Shown: piece by piece, positions 14,357 through 28,500 of the stretch
Numbering within the stretch: the first letter of the stretch is position 1
How the letters are laid out: the number at the start of each line of letters is the position of its first letter
DNA from: Sedimentisphaerales bacterium
Lineage (GTDB): Bacteria; Planctomycetota; Phycisphaerae; Sedimentisphaerales; Anaerohalosphaeraceae
Length of the DNA stretch: 35,891 bases
Reading direction: 5' to 3'
NCBI GenBank assembly: GCA_028282905.1
Contig: JANQGW010000169.1
Coordinates: 1 to 35,891 of the forward strand
Translations under genes and position numbers: made by a program
The notes under the pieces: model-generated
Seen by the model: the letters and a program-made list of their open reading frames with translations, nothing else
What the model was told of the DNA's origin: nothing
Database searches by the model: none

Positions 14357-16474
14357 ATGTTTACGGGGTCTCAATTGCATCGTGTTCGAGTCTTTTTCCT
14401 ATGCACGATTCTATGTGTCTGTTTACCGATGGTCTTCGCCGCAGAGCTTTCCGAATCGCTCGATCCGGTCGTCGGTTCTTCGCTGACCACTCAAAAGGAT
14501 CAGGCATTGGAGTATATCAAGAGCGGACAATTAACCGAAGCTGAAGCTGCTCTGGATAAACTTAAGTCCGATTATGCTAACACTAAAGACTTCGATCAAA
14601 CCCTGTTTGAACTGGCCGAGTGCTATCGTGCAAACCAGCAGGAAGCACAGGCGTTAAGCCTGCATCAGTATAATGTCGCCAATACTGCTCCCAGCGAATC
14701 CTCTCTTCGGTCACAGGTGGAAGTGATTGCCCATTATATGCGTCAAAAGGACGATTCGCTGGTTGAAACAGAACCGAATGCCATGAAATCGCGGTTTTCT
14801 GAGCAAGCGGGGTTGCCGACTGCTATTGGAGATTTAGCAGCCTACAGTGTGTCACTGGGACGCAGCGACCGGGCCAGAGCTTGGCTTGCTGATCTGGACA
14901 AGCAGTGGCCCAACCATAAGGCATCCCTGAATGTTCAGGGAGCTCTGGCATTGAAAAGCTATCGCTCCAGAGATAAAGCTGCCAAAGCGGCTGATATGAA
15001 AAACCTGTTGACACGATTTGAAGCCTGTGAGGATGAGCAATTGGATGCGGTCATTCATGGGATTGGTAAGTGTTTTGAATGGTCCGGACAGATCGACGGT
15101 TGTCTCCGGATTAACACCTACAATGCCGAACGGTTTGCCGAAGAAGATTATGCTGAGCGAAAACATGGTTTCTGGTCTCTACTGGCCGTTGTAAGGGATT
15201 ACGGAAAGCTTAAAGATGCAGATAAGATCGAGGAGACGGTTTCAAAATGGCAGGATATCCTGCCGGATGAGTTTACCACATCCTGTTTGATTAATGCGGC
15301 AGCGGAACAGATGGAATCGCTCGATAAATCCCGCTTCGAATCTTTGCTGAGTTTAAATTCCGCAAAATTCAAGGGGCAGGAGCATGCCTGCAAGTCTCAG
15401 GGGCATCTGGCTCGACATTATATTGAAACCGGCCGTTACGAACAGGCAGATGAAGCGATTGAATCACTCCGGCAGGACTATCCTGAGCATCAGCCGCAGG
15501 TGTCCGGTCAATGTTTTTGGCTGGGAATGCAATATCTGGCGGCTGATGAAAAGAACCCGATCGCTGAGCCGAACAGCCTGATTGTTAAATCGAAAGGCAC
15601 TGAGTTTGAACCACACAGCTTAGGAAGCGATCCGTCCAGTCGGGTTTTGGCGATTGCCGAGATGCTGTCTACTGACAAAGCACTGTCGGCCGTTCCGGAA
15701 TCAGCCAATCGCGGCAGGCTCCTGAAATGTGCCCATGCCATCAGCAAAGGCAACAAGGTTCTGGCCGAATCGGTACTGTCAGAGGCTGACTTGAAGGACA
15801 AAAAGGTTCGCGCCAAACTGGCCAATGATTTATACTGGATGGGACGTTTTTACCGTAACCAGGACCTTCCTGCAAAAGCGATTAATATGCTTAATTTCAA
15901 CCGCGAACAGTTTGCAGATGATAAGTGGTCTATGGTGCGGTCATACCATGACACCGCCATGTCCCAGATCGCCCTGAATGACTCACTGAATGCCCAGGCG
16001 ATGACGGATGAATTGATAGCTGATTACGGTCAGACTTCCGGCTATCGTGTGGAAGAGTATATCTGTATTATTGGGGAAGAATTCTTTGGGCGGGGAGTGC
16101 AAGCAATCAGTGCCGGTAACATCGAAAAGGGCTATGCCTTACTTGATCAGGCAATAGCCGTTTGGGAAAAAGAGCTTCAGGAGGTGCGTTTAGCCCCGGA
16201 GGATATCCCCTATATCATGTATTACCTTGCTCAAGCCTGTTATCAGCGACAGGATTATGATAAGGCACTGGATTACTATCAGCAAACTGCCGCTTATACG
16301 GATTTCAACAAGGCATGGTCTGCACTGTATCACGTTGCCAAAATATATGAAAAAATGCTGAAGCAGAATAGAGCCTCTGCAGATCAAGTGCGTTCGGTTT
16401 ATCGAACGCTGTTGGAGCGTTATCCGGATTGTCCGGCGTCAAAAGTAGCTAATCATCGACTCAATACCCTGTAA
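14357..16474 (+). CDS. Secreted TPR-like repeat protein
   Basis: A 705-aa exported helical-repeat protein. The frame is open from 14270, but I chose ATG 14357: AAAGGGAG lies 6 nt upstream and residues 1-28 then form a good Sec signal peptide (VRVFFLCTILCVCLPMVFA, cut before AELSES). The mature part is built of degenerate tetratricopeptide-like helix pairs (for example QALEYIKSGQLTEAEAALDKL; YETGRYEQADEAIESLRQDY is similar, and DKALDYYQQTAAYTDFNKAW near the end). TPRs bind other proteins; in the periplasm or at the surface this one could help export or assemble the giant protein encoded 32 bp downstream in the same direction. There is no catalytic motif. The partner role is inferred from operon position. 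Confidence 0.82.
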   Translation: MFTGSQLHRVRVFFLCTILCVCLPMVFAAELSESLDPVVGSSLTTQKDQALEYIKSGQLTEAEAALDKLKSDYANTKDFDQTLFELAECYRANQQEAQALSLHQYNVANTAPSESSLRSQVEVIAHYMRQKDDSLVETEPNAMKSRFSEQAGLPTAIGDLAAYSVSLGRSDRARAWLADLDKQWPNHKASLNVQGALALKSYRSRDKAAKAADMKNLLTRFEACEDEQLDAVIHGIGKCFEWSGQIDGCLRINTYNAERFAEEDYAERKHGFWSLLAVVRDYGKLKDADKIEETVSKWQDILPDEFTTSCLINAAAEQMESLDKSRFESLLSLNSAKFKGQEHACKSQGHLARHYIETGRYEQADEAIESLRQDYPEHQPQVSGQCFWLGMQYLAADEKNPIAEPNSLIVKSKGTEFEPHSLGSDPSSRVLAIAEMLSTDKALSAVPESANRGRLLKCAHAISKGNKVLAESVLSEADLKDKKVRAKLANDLYWMGRFYRNQDLPAKAINMLNFNREQFADDKWSMVRSYHDTAMSQIALNDSLNAQAMTDELIADYGQTSGYRVEEYICIIGEEFFGRGVQAISAGNIEKGYALLDQAIAVWEKELQEVRLAPEDIPYIMYYLAQACYQRQDYDKALDYYQQTAAYTDFNKAWSALYHVAKIYEKMLKQNRASADQVRSVYRTLLERYPDCPASKVANHRLNTL

Positions 16475-16506
16475 TTTACGAACAGAGAATAAATAGGAGA
16501 AGACAG

Positions 16507-19500
16507 ATGAAGTCTTTGTGGTCGTTCTGTATCGTCGTACTTATATCACTTACAATGCCTTGTTTTGCCTGCCAAGTTGCGACACCTGAAGTGGATGTGC
16601 AGGTAACGGTTGATAATTCACCCTGCGCGGGGGAAACGGTCTATTTTGATGCGAGTGGAAGTTTCTGTGATGATCCGGGGACGTTGGAGTTTACCTGGAC
16701 CTTCCCGCCGCAGGCATATTATGTCCATATTGATGGTGATACGGCCTATTGCAAGTTTTCTCCTGCGGGCAGTTATGATGTGAATCTGGAGGTAAAGAAC
16801 CTTTCCACTGAACAGTCGGGTTTCTGGGAAAATACTTCGGATCGAACGGTCACCTGTGATGACGATACACTGACAGTCTCCGATTGTGTTTCCATTTGGT
16901 ATGTTTCAGCAATAGATGGTGATAATGACGATGACGGCCAGTCTTGGACCAATGCATTTGAAACCATTCAGATGGCGATTGATTCAGCGACGGACGGCGA
17001 TGAGATTTGTGTGGATTCCGGCGACGGTACCGCGCCAACGGTCTATTATGAGCAACTGGATATGAAGGGCAAAAGCCTGGATATTCACAGTGCGGACCCG
17101 GATGGAAATCTGACGGAATGGCAGCGTACTGCAAACACAATTCTGGATGCCCAAAAGCAGGGTTCAGCGATTGTCTATCGTGGCAATGAAACGAATTCGA
17201 CGGGGGCCAACCTTGAAGGATTTACGATTACCGGTGGTTATCCGGCTGGGGACGGATTGGCACTGCATTTGACGATGGACAATGGTTCAGGCACGACGGC
17301 AACTGATGCTTCAGGGAAAGAGCGACATGGTACATTAATCAATGATCCCAATTGGGTTGCCGATGGGTATTCGAATGGGGCAATGGAGTTTGATGGTACT
17401 GATGATTATGTTGAAATACAAGACTATCATGGTATTGTCAGGGGCAATCCCAGAACCGTCAGTGCATGGGTCAAAACTGATGGTAATGCTTCAAGTCCAA
17501 TGGTGATCGCTTCGTGGGGAACCCCTGTTGATGGTGAAAAATGGATGTTCCGGATTGATTCTCATTTATCGGGACAGGTTGCCGTGGGGATATGGGGAGG
17601 CTATATTCAGAGTACTTGGACTGTTACCGATGGGCATTGGCACCATGTTGCGGCGGTACTACCTGATGATGGATCCTCGAACTTGAATGAAATCAAATTA
17701 TTTATCGACGGTCGTCGTGATTATAATACAACGATTGGCAATGTTACCGATGGACTTCCAATAGAGACTTCCAGTGTGGAATCTGTTGTTGTTGGCGCTC
17801 GAACGGATACTACTTCAGGACATGCAAATTACTTCTATGGGAAGCTGGATGAAGTCCGTATTTACAGCCGAGCCTTAAAGGATTCTGAGATTCTGGAAAT
17901 TGCGAATTATTACGATCCTGCCTTACATCTCGAACTTGAAACTTCTTCTGGTTCGGTGACTCCTGATACCTCCATGCGTAATGATGGCCAATTATCAGGG
18001 GATGCTGCAATCAATTGGAATGATGAGCTGCCGGGAGAAGGATGTTTGGAATTAGATGGTGCCGGTTATGTTGATTTAGGGAGCACCTACAACTATGGCA
18101 CTGTTGAAATGCTGCTTTCTATGAAATTCAAAACGAGCAGTGCCAATCAGTGGCTGTTTGATCAGGTTGAAGAGACAGGTAGTAAAATTCCCTATGATGA
18201 TTGGATTGAGTTATATCTGGACGCGTCAGGGCAGCTTGTGTTCCAATTCAGTGGCGGCTTAACACCTGTTTCAGTCCAAAGTATTTCACCAAATGGTTAT
18301 CATGACAACCAGTGGCATCATGTGGTTGCGGTAAAGTCAGGCAAGTACAATCTCGAACTCTACGTCGATGGGCTTTTCAATAATAGTACTGTGAGCTCCG
18401 TGAGTGGCGGAGGTGTTGATAACCCCGAAGCAGTCAATATTGGTCGAGAAACAGATGGTACGAATTATTTTGACGGGTTCATCGATGATGTGCAGATTTA
18501 TCGTAGAGCACTGACTGCACAGGAAATGCTTGATCTGTTCGGGATCGACATCCTCGAAGGTCACTGGAAACTGGATGGAGATCCAAATGACTATTCAGAT
18601 AACGGCTTTGATGGGACTGTTTACGGTGATCCGAGTTGGACGGATGGTTATTTTGACCAGGGATTGGAATTTGATGGGGATGGTGATTATGTTGAGATCG
18701 CACATGCCAATGATTTGAGCTCGTTTGTACTGATGACAATGTCTGCTTGGGTGTATCCTGAGAGCGGAATCGCTAACTATGACATTATCATGAATAAAGA
18801 GAATGAATATGAGATGGCATGGAAGGACAATCAATTGGTCAGTGCCATCAAGACGGATACTAATAATTGGTTCTGGACCTCGGGCACGGGTAACGCTACG
18901 CTCCCGACTGGGCAGTGGACACATGTTGCCGTGGCTTGGGACGGAAATAATATTTATGAATACATCAATGGTGTTCTCAAGAAGACAACCGCACAGACAG
19001 GCAACAATACGTTGTTTACGACGAATCCGTTAAGAATTGGGAGACGGGGCGGGACGGCCTATTGGAATGGCAAGATTGATGATGTACGTCTTTACGACCG
19101 TGTGTTAACAGCCAATGAAATCAAGGAAATGGCGAATTCAAATTCGAAACTGCTTGCACATTGGAAACTGGACGGCGATTGTGAAGATGAGGTTGGTGGC
19201 CATGACGGAACCTTGCAAAACTCACCCATTTATACCGATGGTATCTCAGGTGAGTCGATCTCATTAGATAGCGACAGTAGTCAATATGTAACGATCCCCC
19301 ACTCTCCTCAATTAAAACCGCAGTTCCCGCTGACGATCTCGACTTGGTTTAATATTGACACGCCCGGCATTGGCGGGCATCTCATTAAGACAGACACTTC
19401 CACCAATGCGAACAAATATTCCGGAGTGAAAATCCGTCTGTCCAATACCACCGATCAAGTGATTCTTAGCTATGGAGATGGAACCAGCGCCTCATCAACC

Positions 19501-22500
19501 GGACGGTGTACCAAAATGGGGACAAGTTCCTTGCAATCCGGACACTGGTATCATGTTGTTGGGGTGATCCGTGGTCCCCAGGATATGTCCATTTATCTCA
19601 ATGGTGTGGACGATGGTGGGGAATATACGGGTAGTTCGGTACTGCCAATTTATTATGAAGGCAATGCCTCGTATATTGGATGTGGAAAAGATATCGATAA
19701 GTTCTTTGACGGTCAGATTGATGATATATGCATTTATAATTATGCCTTGAGTGAGGACAGAGTCCAAAGTCTTTATCAGAGCCGTTTTGTCGATGGCGGT
19801 GGTCTTAAGGGCCATGGTGCGTCTGTAGATATCTCCATATGTAATATTAATGACAATAAAACAGCTACTAACGGTGGTGGCCTTGAGTATTGCTACGGTT
19901 CGATTCAAAACAGTTTGATCACCAATAATACCGCCAACGGAGTCGGCGGTGGTTTGACCGGCTGCGGTGATATTATTAATTGTACGGTTGCGGGCAACAG
20001 TGCCTCACAGGCAGGGGGGCTGTATGACTGTAATGATCTGATTTTAAATTGTATCCTTTGGGCTAATGGCAGCAGTCCGCTCGTTGACTGTGCGGTGCCG
20101 AGTTATAGTGATATTGAGGACTGGGCCAGTGGTGGAACCGGTAATCTGGCCGTCGATCCAAACTTTATCGATGCGGTTAATGGTAACTATCATCTGGACC
20201 CGAACTCGTCCTTGTGTATTGATGCAGGGAATCCCTATTCCGACTATTCCAATGAGCCACTGCCCAATGGCGGCAGGATTAATATGGGGGCGTATGGTAA
20301 TACTTCTGAAGCAGCTGTTACGGTTGACAGTGATGGTGATGGCCTGGGTGATGCCGTGGAACACCGACTGGGATTGGATCCACAGGATAGCGATTCAGAC
20401 GATGATGGTCTGACTGATCAGGAAGAAGTCCAGCTTTACGGAACCGATGCGCTTGATGCGGATACGGACAATGACGGGATGACCGACGGCTGGGAAGTGG
20501 ACAATGGCGGCTATCCAACCTATGCTGGTGATGCGGGGATGGATTATGATGGAGATGGTCTGACTAATCTGCAGGAGTTCCAGGCCGGAACCAATCCGCA
20601 TTCGGCTGATAGTGACAGTGACGGCATGCCGGATACGTGGGAATCACAATATATGCTTGATCCACTTGATCCGAATGATGCGAATTGGGATCTGGATACG
20701 GATACCTATTCCAATGTCATTGAATACTGGCACAATGGTGATCCGAACGATCCTAACAGCCTTGAACCAAGAAAATTTATTGTCCCGACGGATGTTGATA
20801 CCATCCAGCAGGCTATTGGCTGGTCCATCGACGGTGATGAAATTGAAGTACTGCCGGGCACCTACTACGAAGAGATTGATTTTGACGGTAAGTCGATTAC
20901 CCTTTGCGGTACCGATCCGAATGATTGGGATGTGGTTGCGGCAACAGTGATTGACGCGAATATCCCAAGTCCTGCATGGGGCGATTTCACAGTGCTCATC
21001 GAGGACGGCCAAGATCGTGACACCCTTGTCAGCGGTTTGTCGATTATGGGAGGGTATGCGGGTATCTTTATTGGCGGCCAGGCCGGTCCATGTATTCAAA
21101 ACTGCCTTATTCATGATAATACAAAGTATAATGTGCGAGTTCATAAGACGGGGCAGACTTCAAATGTTCCGTTGTTGATAAACAACAAAATTTATAATAG
21201 CTCGGAAGGTATTACTCCTCTTGATTTAAATACAGAGATAGAGATTGTTGGCAACTGGATTTTTGATAATAGCACCTATGCGATTCAGTTTATTGGTCAA
21301 GGTGGGGTTGTCAAAAATAACACCATCACGGGTAACTACAAGGGGATTTACAATAATGGCAGCACTGATGTTTCAGTGGTGAACAGTATCATTTGGGACA
21401 ATGGATCCAGCACCTCTTATAATTTAATTGGTACGTTTACGAATGTCGATTATAGTTGTATTGAAGGGGGCTATACCGGCACCGGCAATATCAGTTCCGA
21501 ACCGAATTTTGTGGATGCGGATAATGATGATTATCATTTATCTTTGAATTCGCCATGTCTAAATTCCGGTGACCCGAACGGTGTTTATGATGGACAGGTT
21601 GATATCGACGGTGATCCAAGGGTTCGAGGTGTATGCGTGGATATGGGTGCTGATGAGGCTCCAGTGATCTGGTATGTGGATGATGACGCCAATGGTCTGT
21701 CTACCGGTTTCACGTGGACAGATGCGTTTACGTTGATTCAAGACGCCATGGATGCGGCCAGCGACAATGATGCGGTTCTTGTTGCCGAAGGCACCTATAA
21801 TGAAAATCTTCGCTTCCCGGATAAGAGTATCACCGTGACCGGAACATCAACAGACTGGTCAACGGTTGAATCGACGATTATTACGGTAGAGGATCCAAAT
21901 TTGCCGTGTGTTCTTTTTAATACAAATCCCGAAACTCCTTCGACATTGGCAGGGTTTTCCGTTCAGAATGGCTATGAAGGGATTATGATTTATTCACAGG
22001 CATCGCCGGAAATCCGTCACTGCCGAATTACCCAGAACCAGACAGGGATTTCGTGTGTATGGGGCGATCCAAATATTGTTCATTGCCGCATTATTAATAA
22101 CTCAGAAAACGGTATTGATGTTGGCTTTGGTGATCCGACTATCAAAAGTTCAATCATTGCTAAAAACCAAAATGGTGGTGTTACTGGTCCGATTCTGATT
22201 GAAAATTGTACGATTGCCGATAACAGCGGATACGGTGTCGTTGCGTGTGAAGAAACCGTTCTGAATTCGATTGTCTGGAACAATGATTCTAACGATCTGC
22301 TGGGAGCTTCAGCAGATTACAGTTGTATTCAGTTTGATGATATGCTTGGCAGTAATATCTCGTACTTCCCGTACTTTGCAGATGCCAATGACTATACGCT
22401 TATGGATCATTCCCCGTGTATCGATGCCGGTGAACCGAATAGTCTTTATGTCAATGAACCCAATGATGGCGGTTTCTGCATCAACTTGGGAGCTTATGGG

Positions 22501-25500
22501 AATACTGATAACGCTACGTTAGCCAGCCCGGATGCCGACAGTGACGGATTGCCGGATACGTGGGAAGCCCTTTACTGGTCAACGTCTGACCCGAATGATG
22601 CCGATGATGACTATGATGCGGATTATTTATCGAATTTGGCGGAATATCGGGCCGGCACAAACCCGACCAGCAGTGATACGGATGGCGATAATGTTCCTGA
22701 TTTTTGGGAATTACTGTGCGGACTGGATCCCCGAGACTCAACGGATGGCAATCAGGATCAGGATGGCGATGGCCTAACGGATTATCAGGAGTACCAGAAC
22801 CTGACCAACCCCTTATATGCAGATACTGATGGGGACGGTCTGCCCGATGCATGGGAAGTTCGATATCAACTGAATCCTCTGGCCGATGATTCATCACAGG
22901 ATCCGGACAATGATGGCCTGACAAATCTTCAGGAATACCAGTTAGGAAGTGATCCCAAGGACAGTGATACCGATAACGATGGCATGCCGGATGGCTGGGA
23001 AGTAGAAAACGAGCTGGATATGCTGAGCAGTGCGGATGCTTCTCTGGACGCGGATGGAGATGGTCTGACCAATCTGCAGGAGTTTCAGGCCGGCACCGGC
23101 ATAAACCAAGTTGATACCGACGGGGACGGTCTGTCTGATGCATGGGAAGAAAACAATGGTCTGGATCCGCTGGATGCTGCCGATAAGGAAACTGATCTGG
23201 ATAATGATGGGTACTCCAACTGGGTGGAATATCTCCACAATGGCGATCCCAATGACAATGATCCCAACCAGAGCTTTGATGTTATTACGATTACTGTTCC
23301 GACGCAAGCCTCAACTATCCAAGAGGGTGTGGACTGGAGTATCGATGGTGATACCGTATTAGTGTTGCCGGGAGAGTATGAAGAAAGTGTGACGATTGAT
23401 GGCAAAGCTATCACGTTGACAGGTATTGAAACAGACGATTGGAATAAGATTACAGAGACTGTTATCGGTATTACTGGACAATTGGTAGCAGTTAAAATTT
23501 CAGGCTCTCAGAGCAATTGTACCATAAACTACCTTATGGTAACGAAGTCTACCAGAGGTGTTTATGTAACTGATGACGCTACTGCGACAATTAATCGATG
23601 CGTTGCGGATTCAGCATCAACGGGAATCTATTGTGATTCAGGGACTCCAATCATTGAGAATTGTATGATTGGCTCAAATAATTCTGATGGGATTTACCTT
23701 TCTGGAGCAACTGACCCGGTTATTAAAAATAACTGGATTTATGATAACAGCGGAGATGGTCTCGAAATCGTCTCCTATGTCAATAGCTGTCTCATTCGAA
23801 ATAATACGATTGCCGAAAATGGCAAAAATGAAATTAAATATTCAGGTGATCCCAATTATATGCCTCAGGTTTCAAATTGTATTCTTTGGCATTCCGGGGA
23901 TTCAGATGATGATGTGAGCAACTGTATTGTGTCTTATAGCTGTATCAGCGATGGTGGAAGTGGGACGAATATCTCAAGTAATCCCCAGTTTATCGATGCA
24001 GCGAATTATAATTTCCATCTTGATCGTTCATCGCCCTGTATTGATACCGGTGATCCAAATTCAACCTATACTGGTGAAACAGATATTGCCGGACAAGTCC
24101 GAACTGCCGGCAGAATCGATATGGGGGCTGATGAGGTCTGTGCAGTCCACAATAAGACTCAGGATGTATGGTATAATGATTTCATCCAGGATGCGATTGA
24201 TGATGCCAATGATTTTGATATGATTGAACTTTATGAGTGGGAATTTACTGAGAATATTAATTTTGGCGGTAAATCTGTTCAGTTGGTTTCGACTGATCCC
24301 AATGACTGGAATGTGATTGAGAGTACAATCCTTGAATCTGCTGTGCCACAGGATCCGAATACATCGGTGATAACGTTTGATTTGGGAGAAGATGCTAATT
24401 CAATCGTAATGGGTATTACAATTAGTGGTGCGACAAATGCAGATGGTATTTCTTGTGAGAATGGTTCCAGTCCGACTATTTCCAGGTGTATTATCCGTGA
24501 CAATTACAATGGTATCTATTGCTATTCTGGTGCTCCGAGTATATTCAATAATAAGATCGGGTATAACTGGGGCAATGGCGGTGCAGGAATTGTTTCTGAT
24601 TCTGCAACACCTCCGGTGATTATTGGTAACTTGATTTATCAAAATGATAACGGAATTATATACACATCCGCAAGTTCTCAGGGGAAAATATACAATAATA
24701 CGATTGTTAATAACACTGTAACCAATCCAGAAGATGGTGGAATTGGCATTGCTGTCGATCCTAATTGTATTCAGCCGGATGTTGCAAACAGTATTTTGTG
24801 GTCCAATGATGATGATCTGAACGGTGTAACGGCCAAGTATTCCTGCATTGAATCAGTTGAAGACTCAAATGGATTGGGTAATATCTCCGCCGACCCACAA
24901 TTTGCAGTAACGGATGATGACAGCTACCGTATCCTAGCAGTATCTCCATGTCAGACTTTAGGCGACCCTAACCGTGTTGAAAATCATGTAGATATTGATG
25001 GTCAACCCCTCAAGATGTCAGAAGCAGAGAAGGGAATCTCAACAGATGAAACGATTGTTTATGCTGCTTCAGGAAATGATATTGGCCAAAAGTGGTATGT
25101 GTCAGAGGATGGTACATGGGAAGGGCAGAGTAATGTTAAGATCTACTTGCAGGATGCCATTCTCGAAGCTGCCAGCGGTGATGAAATCTGGGTGGCCAAG
25201 GGAACCTATCGACCTGATGACAGTATAAGTTATCCTGAGTGGGAAAATGATCGATCGAAGTCTTTTGATCTGCCGGAGAACATTAAATTATATGGTGGTT
25301 TTGTTGGTAGCGAGACTTCTCTAGAACAGCGTGATCTTAGAACAAACAAAACGGTTCTCAGTGGTGATCTAGGTGAGAACTTTGAAGCTGAGGTTCCGTT
25401 CGATCATGTTGATGATAACAGCTATCATGTCGTAACAGCAGAATCTGTTCAAAATGTCTTATTGGATGGTTTCTATATTTCCGGAGGTGATGCAAGTAAA

Positions 25501-28500
25501 GCGCCGGGTTTGGCAAGATATGATAAACTGGGTGGAGGTCTTTTTAATGCCTACTCGCAATTAAAGATAAATCAGTGTGTTTTTGAATACAACAAGACAG
25601 GCGGAGGGGGAATGGGAGGTGCTTTAGGTAATATTGAAGCAACTGCGGAGATAACATTTTGTAAGTTCAAAGGTAACCGCAATGTTAATAGCGGAAGTGC
25701 CGTTGCAAATTATTATACTTCAGATCGAGTTCTTATCAAAGATACGGAATTCCATGCGAATCAAGATGCACTTATGGGAGGCGGTATTTGTAATAAATAT
25801 AGTTCATGTGATATTGTCAATTGCGTCTTTTCAAAAAATGATGCTTACTGGGGAGGTGGAATATATAGCGAAGCAGGCGATATTAATATTATTAATTCAG
25901 TCTTTGTGTTAAATTATTCGACTCAAGATGGGGGGGCGATCTCAAATTGGCACGGTTCTGCGGACATTATTAATTGCACGATTTTTAAGAATACAGCGGG
26001 CTATAGAGGGGGAGGTATATTTAATATTGGCAATACTTATTCGGTAAATCTTAAAAACAGTATCGTGTGGGATAGTCAAGATGAATGGACTGCTTACGGT
26101 AGCGATGAAGTCATGGTTGCATATAGTACAAACTTGGTTCAAATTCAAAATTGTAATATCAAGGACAGTTTTTCCGGAGAAACCTGGGATTTGGATTCAG
26201 GAACCAATTTAGGTGGGAATATTGATGCGGATCCAATGTTTATTGATACCGAACATAGTTTTGCTGGTCCGGATACTATATGGGGAACCCGGGACGATGG
26301 TTTGAGGTTGGGAGTCGGCAGTCCGTGTCTGGATACAGGCAACGACAGCAGTGTGCCTTCAGAAATTACGACGGACATCACCGGTAATAACCGTTTCAGA
26401 GACAGTGATGATATAGGTACAGAGGCTACAGTGGATATGGGAGCTTATGAAGGCGCCCGGCCGGAAGCATTAGCAATTAATAAGATTACAAACCAAAACA
26501 CAACGCTGACTTTCGGCCTTGATGAGTCATATGCTGAATTTGGTGATTTATTGGATTGTATGCTGGTCTGTCAGCCGGAGCATGGTGAGGCGGCTCTGTC
26601 GTGGACAGAAGAGGATGGGTATACCTTTGAGTATACTCCGGACGAGTCATTTTATTCTGATGCAGAAGATGGGGGAGAAATGACCTACGATATATTTGCC
26701 TATTGCGTCTCAGATGGTATGTGGAGTATGCCTGGGGAGATCAAGATCGACGTGCAAAAAGACACTGATGCAGATGGCTTGTCAGATAAGGATGAACAGA
26801 TATATGAAACCGATTCGGAGGATCCTGACAGTGATGACGATGGTTATTCTGATGGTTGGGAAATTGCAAATGGTTATGAACCCAATCCGGATGAAGGTGG
26901 AGCAAGCAGCCATCCTGATGGGAATGATGACACAGATGGAGATGGACTTAAGAATTCTGATGAATTAACGGCAACGACCGATCCAATTAATCCAGATACC
27001 GACGGTGATGGTATGCCTGATGGATGGGAACATGAATATGGGCTTAGTCCAACAATTGCTGATGGGGATGATGGTCCAAGTGGTGATCCGGATAACGACA
27101 GCATGAGCAATATCGAAGAATATGAGTATAGCCTCAAAAGAACTGCCAATTTATTAAGTGTCTTAGATTCAACGCTTAATCCCCCAAACAGCTTGGATCC
27201 GACAGGTACTGATGGCTGGAGTACGGATGGTGACAGTTTACCGGATGGTTGGGAAATTAAATACGAGCCTGATTTGGATCCTTTGGATGATGGCAGTGGA
27301 GATAGTGACCACGGTGATGATGGCGACCCGGATGGCGATCTGTTGAAAAATGTTGATGAGTTTAATGCTGGAAGCACAACAATTGAAAATCTGAAATCCC
27401 AATATCAAAGTGATTATACTCGTTATAACTGGGTGTTGCCCTTGCCGAATGAAAATGCCAGTACTGATCCAACTAGTTCTGACACAGATGGTGATGGATT
27501 TAGCGATAAAGAAGAGCTTGTTGATAAAGTCTTCTTTGGGTGGTGGATAGACAGGGACGATGTATATCACTGGACATACAATGAGACTGAATTTGAAAAC
27601 AATAAAGAATGGCACTATCCGCTTGAAACACTTTTTTATTTAAATCCTCTTACTCCAGATACGGATGGTGATGGTTTATGTGAAGGGTTGACCGCTATTG
27701 ATGCTGTTGAACCGTATTTGGATGGATTAGTTGTAGAAGACGGTAAATATGCTAGAGAAACATATTCCTTGCATTATCCAGACGTTGATCAAAAGTTAAA
27801 TCGTGTTCCAGGTAGTGATGGATATTATGAAGGCTGGGAATATTATTATAGTCAATTTGATTTGGGATCTCCAGATGAGCCCGTTCGTTCATCAAGTTAT
27901 AATATTTTTACATTTGAAAACAGGGCGGAAGATTTTGATGGAGACCATTTGACGAATTATGAAGAATTTCAACTGAATACAAATCCTTGGGATTGGGATT
28001 CCGATAATGATCAAGTGCCTGATGGTGATGAAGTCCGGATTGCTTCAGGCGGCATAATAGAATACATTGCTGACCCAAAGAATCCTGATGCGGACAATGA
28101 TGGCCTATCAGATAAACAAGAGTTAGATAATAATACCGATCCACTTGATTTTGATTCTGATGATGACGGCCTATCAGATGGTTGGGAGGTTGATAATGGA
28201 TATGATCCAACTGAACCTTTACAGCCGGAATCTTTTGATGCAGAATCCCAAAGGTTAACTGCTCAAATGGCCGTCCCAGCTCTAGAATTGATTGATGGAC
28301 CAATTGGATTTGATAAATCTTTATCATTTGATGGAGTCAATCAATATATTGAAGTGTCTGATTCCGAATTTCTACATTTTGGAACAAACTGTGACTTTGC
28401 ACTGTCTTTTTGGATTAAAGTAGAAACTGCACCGAATCAAAAACAATATATCCTTAGCAGACAAAATAATCAGTTAGGTTACGCAGTGTATATCGGACCT

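Noticed and set aside
20326..28215. Periodic D/G-rich DNA as a CRISPR array or tandem repeat
   Set aside because: Periodicity comes from protein-level TSP3 repeats; repeat units vary at DNA level and no constant repeat/spacer pattern exists.
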